Below are positions 8,857-15,284 of a stretch of DNA of 15,284 bases, one piece after another (positions within the stretch are counted from its first letter, which is position 1; each line of letters opens with the position of its first letter). The translations under genes and the position numbers were made by a program. Below the pieces are notes generated by a model. That model did not search any database, was not told the origin of the DNA, and worked only from the letters and a program-made list of their open reading frames with translations. The DNA comes from Symbiodinium natans (lineage: Eukaryota > Sar > Dinophyceae > Suessiales > Symbiodiniaceae). The stretch covers positions 477,501-492,784 of the forward strand of contig CAJNDS010002323.1 of the NCBI GenBank assembly GCA_905221605.1. The letters run 5' to 3'.

Positions 8857-8966
8857 ATTTCTGAGCACACTAGTCGGTCTCACTCGCAACCCCACGTCAG
8901 CCGAGACTCGAATTTCTGAGCACACTAGTCGGTCTCAGTCGCAACCCCACGTCAGCCGAGACTCGA
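8857..8966. repeat. Two direct 55-bp repeats upstream of gene B
   Basis: Copies 8857-8911 and 8912-8966 differ at one base (C/G at unit position 26). The segment CTAGTCGGTCT of the unit also occurs at 8761-8771, giving a third partial copy. On the minus strand each unit carries GACCGACTAG, a possible 3' splice site. Located 125 nt upstream of the proposed gene B start. Confidence 0.9.
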
Positions 8967-9079
8967 TGAGGAAATTCGGAAGTTTGACATTGATTCCCAT
9001 AATATGGACATGACGACCTTATTATTTGAGCAATATCTGTATTGACATTCAACCCGATCTGAAGAATCTTCCCTTCAAG

Positions 9080-10013
9080 TCAGCGCTCACGCTTAGGTTT
9101 CTGCCTCGTGCTTGACAGGCATTCAGGCTCAGCCTCGTCGTCGCCGTTTTTGCGCTTCTTGCTGGGGGACCCTGCCGCCTGCTTCTCGGAAGGTTTCGGC
9201 TCGGTCTTGACGACGGCAAACAGCAGCTTCGTCTGCTTCGGCTCGGTCTTCACATAATTTGTGATGGGGAGCTTCGCCTCCTCGTTCTTGGCTTTGACAG
9301 GCACCTTGATGGTCTCGATCTTCGGCCTGGGGTCGACCTGGGGCTTGGATCGGATCCCAAGTCAAATCCAAGTTACACTGTCCACTGTTAGACAGAACAG
9401 AACTGTGACCCGCAACCCCGCCCGAAATCCAGGCCTCGTCCTCGTCGTCGCTCCAGCGATGCCATGTTACGTGAGCCCTCCGCTTTCTGACACTGCTCGT
9501 CGAGCTGGTCCTGGCGCGAAGTCTGAGGTTGAGCTGACAATCGGCCTGCTGCTCCGCCTGCAGACTCCTAAAGGCTTCGACGTCTCTGTCGTCTGGTGTC
9601 ACACGACCCGACGAGCCAGCGATCGAGGTGAGGCATCGCATGAAGCGTGCGACCTCGTCCTCTGCGGCCAGCTGGAGCTTCTCCCACGCGTCGGGCTTCA
9701 TCTTCAAGCCACCTAGCAACCCCAGGCTTCTCACCGCCTTTTTGAAGGCAGCCTTGGGAATGAGGACCCTGGTGGACCTGCCGAAACGATGTATCGATCT
9801 TTCGAACTGACGCTTGTATTTCTGCCCCTTGAAAGACCCACCGCGTCGGGGAAGCTCCCGGCCTCGTGTCCGCACGTTCCCGGCCGCATCGGCCGCAGAA
9901 CTTGAACTTCGATCTCCTCTGTGCACTCCGACTTTCCTCCTCTGCACAACGTCGGCCAGCTTGGTGTTCTGCTGGACATGGACCTGACCAGAGGTTGTTC
10001 GATTCTGAGACAA
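9080..10013 (-). CDS. Gene C: divergent histone H3-fold protein with long C-terminal tail, 5' end incomplete
   Basis: Two exons proposed: 10013-9414 (200 codons) and 9343-9080 (87 residues plus stop), with a 70-nt GC...CCAAG intron between. Residues about 68-155 fit the H3 histone fold: alpha-N (KRQFERSIHRFG), alpha-1 (STRVLIPKAAFKKAVRSLG; human H3 has STELLIRKLPFQRLVREI), alpha-2 (DAWEKLQLAAEDEVARFMR), then RVT and alpha-3 (DDRDVEAFRSLQAE). The stretch from the alpha-2 A-x-E to the end of alpha-3 has the same length as in H3. The tail beyond has RKRRA, DDEDE, two VKTEPK motifs and SKKRKNGDDEAEPE. No Met precedes the fold in frame, so a 5' exon is missing from view. It could be a CENP-A-type or other H3 variant; the usual H3 N-terminal tail is not recognisable. 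Confidence 0.65.
9344..9413 (-). other. Proposed intron of gene C
   Basis: A 70-nt segment from GCGGGTCACAG to GATCCAAG on the minus strand, with an in-frame stop in the downstream frame. Its removal (phase 0) joins the fold-bearing exon to the Lys-rich tail exon (PQVDPRPKIETIKVP). Confidence 0.45.
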
Positions 10014-10605
10014 CTAGTATTCAAGTGGCAGGCCCAGCGCAGCGCAGATAAACATGATTGCCCCCCCCCCCCCCCCACGCAAGCCCCCCCCCGCCCCCCC
10101 CGCCCCCGCGGCCCCCAACCCTTCCGGCACCGACACTTTTCCGAGACTGAAAATTTGCAAAAATCCCTCGGTCTGCCACGTCTATAATTCGGACAAAAAC
10201 CCCGCCCAACCCCCAATCCTTCTAAACCCTCCTTGCCGACACGAAAAAAAATGGCCTCCCATTCCAGTGACAGAGGAGTCCGACAATGTGTTCACACTGC
10301 CGGACTTCAGGGCCCAGCAGGCACGTTAGCCCATCGTCCTGCTGTCATACAGGGCCACACTCCCTGCGTTGGCCTCAAACCCCTTGCCGCGAGCTGTACC
10401 CGACCCATCTAACCCTGGGTCAGCGTACAGCCCCCGGCCCTCTGCCACACCCCCAGGCATTATCCCATCCAACGGGATAATTTACCCGGCCAACGGGCCT
10501 GCACACTCCTGCATTATCGTGTGGGCAGTCGTGTGTTGGTAGGGGTCACACCCTCCCTCCTTCAACCTCGGCCTCCCAGCCAAACCCTAAATCCTCACGG
10601 TACAC
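10014..10605. other. Gene-free region with C-rich tract and small hairpins
   Basis: Contains a C-rich tract with a 17-C run (10059-10113), a GCACGTTAGCCCAT segment (10321-10334) shared with 13216-13229, and a perfect 8-bp hairpin ATTATCCC / GGGATAAT (10459-10466 / 10474-10481). The upstream exon of gene C should lie here or further right, but I cannot identify it. Confidence 0.4.
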
Positions 10606-11321
10606 CCTTCCAGACTCATGCCGAAATGGCACATTGCGAGCCCGAAAACGCCCTTTCAGACCCTTCCCAACGCCCAAATTGCACATTTCCCAGCCCGAAA
10701 ACTGCGAAAACGCATCTGTCTGGTATAAATCCTCACAATAATAGCCCCCCCTCCCCAATATACAGCCATAATTTAGGGGTACTTATTATCGGGAGGTAGG
10801 GAAACAATTTAATAATATTGCTAGGCAGAGGGGATTCCATCCTTCCAGACATGTTACTGTTTTGAAGCCAAAATGGCAGACTCCGAGCCCGAAAACGCCC
10901 TTTCAAACCGTTCCCAACGCTCAAATTGCACATTTCCCAGCCCGAAAACTGCGAAAACGCATCTGTCTGGTATAAATCCTCACAATAATAGCCCCCCCTC
11001 CCCAATATACAGCCATAATTTAGGGGTACTTATTATCGGGAGGTAGGGAAACAATTTAATCATATTGCTAGGCGGAGGGGATTCCATCCTTCCAGACAGG
11101 TTACTGTTTTGAAGCCAAAATGCCGACTCCGAGCCCGAAAACGCCCTTTCAAACCGTTCCCAACGCTCAAATTGCACATTTCCCAGGCCGAAAACTGCGA
11201 AAACGCATCTGTCTGGCATAAATCCCCACGATAACCCTCCCCCCTCCCCAATATACAGCTATAATTGCGGGGTACTTATTACTTGAGCGGTAGGGTAGCT
11301 ATTTAATATTCGGGATTCCGT
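10606..11321. repeat. Satellite: three tandem units of 235, 247 and 234 bp
   Basis: Units start at the shared CCTTCCAGAC at 10606, 10841 and 11088; a fourth begins at 11322. Common core: AGCCCGAAAACGCCCTTTC, then CCCAGCCCGAAAACTGCGAA, then CATCTGTCTGG, a TATAAATCCTCA block, a C-run and an AT-rich end. Each unit holds two AGCCCGAAAAC sub-repeats about 50-60 nt apart. The repeated minus-strand frame across units follows from the repeat itself. Confidence 0.9.
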
Positions 11322-11900
11322 CCTTCCAGACCTGTTTCAAGCCGAAATGGCACCTTCCAAGCACGAAAACGCCCTTTCAACCCTTTCCAACGCCCAAACT
11401 GCACATTTCCGAGCCCGAAAACTGCAAAAAGGCCTCTGCCTGGCGTAAATCCTCATGGTAGGCCTGTATTGCCACCGAAATGGCCCGTTCCCAGCCCCAA
11501 AAAGGCCCTTAACTTACCTTTGAAACGCTCAATTTGCAGATTTCATGGCCCGAAAACTGCAAAAACACCTCTGTCTGGCCAAATTGGAGCTTCCGAGTCG
11601 AAAGCGCCATACATTTCCAAGCCCGTACACTGCAAAAAGACCTTGTCTGGTAGTAAGAAGCCTTCCCCCATACGCCCCCTTCCAGAGCCTTTTGGACATT
11701 GAAATTGTATCTTCCAAGCCCGAAAAATGCCCTTCCGACGCGAAAATCGCACATTTCCAGGCCCGAAAACTGCAAAAACACATGTGTCTGGCGTGAATCC
11801 TCATGATACGTCCGTCCGAACCCATTTTGCACGTTCCGAGCACCGAAACGCCATTCCAGACCCATTTAACGTCGAAATTCCAATTCCAGAGAAAAAAACA
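11322..11900. repeat. Decayed and shortened satellite copies
   Basis: From 11322 the unit loses the C-run/AT-rich half and continues as shorter, diverging copies (about 11322-11460, 11463-11580, 11581-11660, 11665-11805, 11808-11900), each recognisable by CCGAAAACTGCAAAA-type and TGTCTGG motifs. Similarity drops rightwards. Confidence 0.75.
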
Positions 11901-11962
11901 ACGCTGCACGGCACAAAACAGCAAGTTTGAGGACACACGCCCCCTGCACCCGACCCCCACGC

Positions 11963-12125
11963 GTAAACCCTAGACCCTGAACCCTAAGCCCTAGGCCGTC
12001 CCACAGCCTAAAATCCCAAACCCTGAACCCTAAAGCCTAAATAACCCTAAACACGAAACCCTATTAAAACCCTCTAAAACCCTACATTTTAAACCCCAGA
12101 ACCCAAAACCCTCAACCCTAAACCC
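11963..12125 (+). repeat. Degenerate telomere-like array, C-rich strand up
   Basis: About 20 units of CCCTAAA type with frequent substitutions (CCCTGAA, CCCTAGA, CCCTCTAAA and so on). Marked plus for CCCTAAA reading left to right. Confidence 0.8.
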
Positions 12126-12530
12126 ACAGACATGAACAGGAAACACAAAAAAGACATTGCTGGCAATGACATCACAGATTTCCTGGTGTGAAATTTGCAA
12201 AAGCCTGGTTGCTCGGCCTTCGAAGTAGGAGAGCAGAAAGAGGGATCCAGAGATCCGAGCCGGACCAGCGTTCGGACCATCGCGCTAGTCTTATTCAGAT
12301 ACTATGTCAGGTTAGACCTCGAGCCTCGGGCTACAGCAAGTCAAGACGTCGAAGGCCACAAGCTGCTGACTTCAAAGCGCAGTGTGGAAATCTGAGAAGC
12401 GTGCTTTCTCACTGAAGCCGTCGGTCTCGCTTCGCTTCTCTCGACCTTGGCAAAGCAACTTCCATGTCCATGTCATGCACAAGCGCGGGCGGCGGCGATG
12501 GGATCAACCAGGTCCCAGGCAAGCACTGCT
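12126..12530. other. Gene-free stretch between telomere-like array and palindromes
   Basis: Holds a weak satellite echo (GAAATTTGCAAAAGCCTGG at 12191-12209) and no convincing gene on either strand; the open frames are Arg/Ser-rich shadows. Confidence 0.35.
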
Positions 12531-12600
12531 CTGTCCTCGCGCGCGGAAGAGTACCGAGCATTCAATTGAATGCCAGGCACTCCTCCGTGCGCGAGGACAG
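12531..12600. repeat. 70-bp palindrome
   Basis: Centred on CAATTG (12563-12568). Left arm begins CTGTCCTCGCGCGCGG, right arm ends CCGTGCGCGAGGACAG; the 35-nt arms pair with about five mismatches. Could form a long hairpin or cruciform. Confidence 0.85.
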
Positions 12601-12749
12601 AAACCGGCTGCAGAGGCAGCGCTGGGGTGGCAGGGCTGCCTGACGCTCCAGCGCTGGCCGCAATTTGACTCCTGCAAGCGCAATGGCATGGAACGGTCAA
12701 GTCCGAGAAGCTTGCTAGCTTTGCTGACACAATCCTGACTCGGTCCTGT

Positions 12750-12806
12750 GTAGGCAGAGGGGGACACCATCGCGATGGTATCGCGATGGTATCTCCCTCC
12801 ACCTAC
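12750..12806. repeat. 57-bp palindrome
   Basis: Arms of 27 nt: GTAGGCAGAGGGGGACACC... against ...GGTATCTCCCTCCACCTAC, with ATCGCGAT at the inner ends and a 3-nt centre. A 14-nt word TCCTGCAAGCGCAA flanks it as a direct repeat (12671-12684 and 12838-12851). Confidence 0.85.
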
Positions 12807-12854
12807 GCCGTCCGCCTCACGCTGGCTCTGCTTTGAGTCCTGCAAGCGCAAATT

Positions 12855-13046
12855 AAGGGTTTGGGGTTGCAGTCAATCTGTAGGGTTTCAAATAAAATAT
12901 TCAGGAAGGTGTTAGGTTTAGGGTTTTTCTTCAGTGTAGGGTTTACGTTTTTTTCTATCGCCTCCCTGCCTGTGCTGTGAATGGAGGGGTTGGTGTTTGG
13001 GGTTGAAGTTCTACGGTTTAGGTTCAGGGTGTGAGGCTTAAGGTTC
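12855..13046 (-). repeat. Very degenerate telomere-like sequence, G-rich strand up
   Basis: Scattered TTTAGGG-like words (GTTTAGGGTTT, GTAGGGTTT, GGTTTAGG) in opposite orientation to 11963-12125. Confidence 0.6.
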
Positions 13047-13082
13047 GTCTAAGGAGGGTACACATCACAACCGCGTGAGAAC

Positions 13083-13465
13083 ATGCAAGGACGAGCCATC
13101 ACAAACATGCAACAACACAGGCCTCGGACCAAGGACCCAACAAGGTTGCTCAAGTGGCCTCCCATGGTAGGGATCGACACACGGGGGCAACGCCATGATA
13201 GGGGGGGGCCAGCTGGCACGTTAGCCCATGTGTCCAGCTGTCATCAGCAAATGCCCACTGCTGGTTGGCCCCAACCCCCCCCTAGGCTCCGGGACCCACC
13301 GTGGCATCACCCGTCCCCACACCCGGCCATTGGTGTGTGAGCAGCTGCCAACCAGTGGGCATACAGCTGCTCATTGGTAGGGATAAGAACATGCAACAAC
13401 AGAACAGCATCAAGCACATGAGCAACACGAAGGACCAAGGACCCAACAAGGTTGCTCAAGTGCCA
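13083..13465. repeat. Composite repeat region with direct and inverted copies
   Basis: A roughly 30-bp direct repeat beginning GACCAAGGACCCAACAAGG lies at about 13128-13157 and 13432-13461; ACATGCAACAACA recurs near 13105 and 13389; GGTAGGGAT recurs near 13167 and 13375. Between them, TGCCCACTGCTGGTTGGC (13252-13269) and GCCAACCAGTGGGCA (13347-13361) are inverted copies. No protein-like frame. Confidence 0.7.
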
Positions 13466-13492
13466 TCATCGGCCTTCTTCTGTTTAACCTTT

Positions 13493-13770
13493 CCATCCAA
13501 GTCCGCAAGGCATGACATCTTAGTTAGCACGCATCGGGCTCGCCGGATCAGTCTAGAAACACACCACGTGCTGCCAGAAGGCTGAGATGGTGGATCTTTC
13601 CCGGGCCCGGCAATGACGGTCTATCAACATGTCCATCCAAGTCCGCCAGGTACGGTGTCATCTTAGTTAGCACGCAGCGGGCTCGCCGGAGCAGTCAAGA
13701 AACACAGCACATGCTGCCAGAAGGCTGAGATGGTGGATCTTTTCCCGGCAATGACGGGCTATCAACGCTT
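13493..13770. repeat. Tandem duplication of a 140-bp unit
   Basis: Units begin at CCATCCAAGTCCGC at 13493 and 13633. Shared words include ATCTTAGTTAGCACGCA, GGGCTCGCCGGA and GCTGCCAGAAGGCTGAGATG. A fragment GGCTATCAACGGTTT follows at 13796. Divergence is moderate, with small indels. Confidence 0.9.
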
Positions 13771-13806
13771 TCGGCTCTCGCACTCGCACAAGGCAGGCTA
13801 TCAACG

Positions 13807-13893
13807 GTTTAGGGTTTAGGGTTAGGGTTTCGGTTTAGGGTTTAGGAGGGTTTAGGGTTAAGTTGAGGTATGAGGGTCTAGGGTTTAGGGTTC
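13807..13893 (-). repeat. Telomere-like array, G-rich strand up
   Basis: About 10 units of TTTAGGG type, several exact in series. Confidence 0.85.
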
Positions 13894-14027
13894 ATCTGCT
13901 CGAACTAGATAAAAGCGGCCTAGTCGTGGGCTCAGGAGTGGGGCTTTAAAAAACCTGCTTGAACAAAAATAACTAATCGTTCTTAGTCTTTTCAACCACA
14001 ACCATTCCAAACACTTGCGGGAGTTGC

Positions 14028-14090
14028 AAACCCTAAAACCCTAAAAAACCCTAAAAAACCCTAAACCCTAAACCCCAAACCCTAAACCCT
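14028..14090 (+). repeat. Telomere-like array, C-rich strand up
   Basis: Eight CCCTAAA-type units, several with extra A residues (CCCTAAAAAA). Faces the array at 13807-13893 across a 134-bp spacer in which I see no feature. Confidence 0.85.
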
Positions 14091-14296
14091 GACAGCTCCC
14101 AAATCGCAGATTTCCAAGGAACAAAACTGGTAACACCTAAACCAAGACCGACCCCAACCGTGCCCGAGCCTTCGGGCTGCTTCTGCGTCTGCAGCTGGCA
14201 TCGACCTGCGTGGAAGGGAATCGATCTGCTCGCTCGTCAATGACTACTAGACTCTCTGAGCTGTGCCTCGGCCTCGTGCTGGAAGAGGTGCCAGCA

Positions 14297-14407
14297 GCAC
14301 CAGCAGCAAAGGAACCGACGAGTTCCCGACGGACCCCATGATGTCGGAGCCACTGGCTCGGACGTCATCTGTCAGTCGGGAACTCGCACTTCCTTTGCCA
14401 CTGGTGC
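14297..14407. repeat. About 110-bp nested palindrome
   Basis: Outer arms 14297-14330 and 14375-14407 (GCACCAGCAGCAAAGG... / ...CCTTTGCCACTGGTGC; both with GAGTTCCCGAC or its complement). Inside, 14340-14370 forms a second dyad around GAGCCACTGGCTC. Confidence 0.8.
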
Positions 14408-14459
14408 AGGGGTTGACCTTGGCACAATCGGACCCTCGCCCTTGCGCACGAACATGGGG

Positions 14460-14793
14460 CACCGGTCCGAGTTCAAAGCTTCGGGCCTGGGAGCTGCGCA
14501 ACGAGGATGATATTACTCTAAGCTTTCAACGACCATCTTCATTCGGCACCGGCCGGGGTTGGAAGCTTCGGGCCTGGCGAGCGGATTCGGACGCTGTCTA
14601 TCGTCGGAAGAAGCGAACGTGAGGCACCGGCCGGTCTTCGGAGCTTAGGGCCTGGAAGCAGAGGGTCGCAACAAGGATGTGAGGAAACAGCTTAGGCTAC
14701 TAGGCTTTCTGCGACGATGTTCTATCAGGCTCAGGACTCGGACAAAGGAATCGGAACTGACGCGCCAGCCGGAGTTCGAAGCTTCGGGCCTGG
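14460..14793 (+). repeat. Four spaced copies of a 32-bp repeat
   Basis: Copies at 14460-14491, 14547-14578, 14625-14655 and 14763-14793, consensus CACCGGCCGGGGTTCGAAGC followed by TTCGGGCCTGG. Spacing is irregular (87, 78 and 138 bp) and the intervening sequences differ. Confidence 0.85.
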
Positions 14794-14946
14794 GAATGGA
14801 TTCAAGCGCAAGAAGGCCAGGGATGTCATGGTTACGGGTCTTTCAGATTCAGATTCAGTCAGATTACATGGAGTCAACCGAACTTAACACTGCCACGTGC
14901 ACTCTTTTTTGTCATCAATGTCGGCCCATTGTCGTTGTCAGTCTGC
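14794..14946. other. Region downstream of gene D
   Basis: Presumed 3' flank or UTR of gene D. Contains a short CAGATT micro-repeat (14846-14865). No polyadenylation signal recognisable. Confidence 0.3.
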
Positions 14947-15284
14947 CTAGTAACTGGACGACGATGACTTTCGCTTGCGCTTCTTGTCGGCCTTGTCGGT
15001 CTTCTGAGAATTGTCGCTGACGGCCTTGTCGGCGGACTCGGGCGGGGCCTTCTTCTTGTCGACGGTCTTCCTCTCCTTCTGGACGGTCTTCTGGGCTGGT
15101 TCCCCTTTCTTCTCCTTGTCGACGGCCTGCTGGGCTGCTTCCTTGGCTTGTTTTGTCTTTGACATTGAATCTGAAGCTGACGCGGTCTCCTTTCTATCGT
15201 TCTTCTTGTCAACGGTCTGCCTCTCCTTTTCGTTCTTCTTGTCGACGGTCTTCCTCTCCTTGTCGACGCTCTTCTGGGCTGCTT
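14947..15284 (-). CDS. Gene D: lysine-rich repeat protein, C-terminal part
   Basis: An open minus-strand frame from the right window edge to a TAG at 14947, about 111 residues. It repeats a charged unit of the type KERKTVDKK four times (VDKERKTVDKKN, EKERQTVDKKN, QKERKTVDKKK and a variant), then ends KADKKRKRKSSSSSY. An internal ATG at 15165 could be a start (MSKTKQAKEAAQQ), but the same repeat continues upstream, so the protein most likely begins outside the window. Predicted as a disordered or helical, strongly basic protein, perhaps nuclear or DNA binding. It is not recognisably DVNP, HLP or a linker histone from what is visible. Confidence 0.6.
   Translation of the reverse strand, partial: AAQKSVDKERKTVDKKNEKERQTVDKKNDRKETASASDSMSKTKQAKEAAQQAVDKEKKGEPAQKTVQKERKTVDKKKAPPESADKAVSDNSQKTDKADKKRKRKSSSSSY

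Noticed and set aside
9080-10013. Viral-type fused histone genes
   Set aside because: Only one histone fold is visible, with no H4, H2A or H2B doublet; the introns also favour a host gene.
10021-10209. Gly-rich protein on the minus strand
   Set aside because: It results from the C-rich tract and has no start context or conserved motif.
10546-11251. Minus-strand frames repeated in each satellite unit (QTDAFSQFSGWEMCNL type)
   Set aside because: The similarity is explained by the tandem DNA repeat; indels outside shift the frames, and no selection on protein is evident.
2097-14090. A true chromosome end
   Set aside because: Telomere-like blocks are short, degenerate and internal, with genes on both sides.
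1-15284. Bacterial or phage origin, CRISPR array, tRNA or rRNA genes
   Set aside because: No Shine-Dalgarno-led compact genes, no regular spacer array, no tRNA or rRNA signature; split genes point to a nuclear genome.

Overview
The window reads as nuclear DNA of a protist, most probably a dinoflagellate. Supporting points: GC-rich sequence; all four supportable protein genes on the minus strand; short introns, many of which fit only GC or other non-GT donors; many TTTAGGG-type telomere-like repeats inside the DNA; and a multi-exon gene whose domain order I recall as a high-copy family in dinoflagellate annotations. That last point is memory, not a search. No tRNA, rRNA, CRISPR or bacterial operon structure is visible. 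Most long open frames are shadows or satellite frames.

Layout, all genes on the minus strand. (1) Gene A, 5495 down to the left edge: about 13 exons coding for a transposase-like protein with an Ala/Lys-rich start, two Cys-containing zinc-finger-like exons and a long helical core. It continues beyond position 1. (2) 5496-6861: no gene; holds a foldback element of about 190 bp (6043-6233). (3) Gene B, 8732-6862: an apparently intact C5 cytosine-DNA methyltransferase in eight exons, with motifs I, IV (PCQ), VI (ENV), VIII, IX and X. A proposed splicing model gives 425 residues. (4) 8857-8966: a 55-bp direct duplication upstream of gene B. (5) Gene C, 10013-9080: a very divergent histone-H3-fold protein with a long basic/acidic tail carrying two VKTEP motifs; its start codon is not seen. 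(6) 10014-14946: about 5 kb of repeats: a C-rich tract, a 235-247 bp satellite decaying rightwards, telomere-like arrays in both orientations, several large palindromes, a 140-bp tandem duplication and a four-copy 32-bp repeat. (7) Gene D, right edge to 14947: the C-terminus of a lysine-rich repeat protein.

Functional reading: genes B, C and D would all act on chromatin (DNA methylation, a histone-fold particle, a highly basic tail protein), and gene A looks mobile-element derived. Co-transcription is not shown; shared orientation is normal for dinoflagellate gene clusters. The points most worth following up are the H3-like protein, the telomere-like repeats that fall inside proposed introns, and the GC-AG, mainly phase-2 introns. 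All exon limits come from reading-frame continuity and protein-family fit by eye; none is backed by transcript data.
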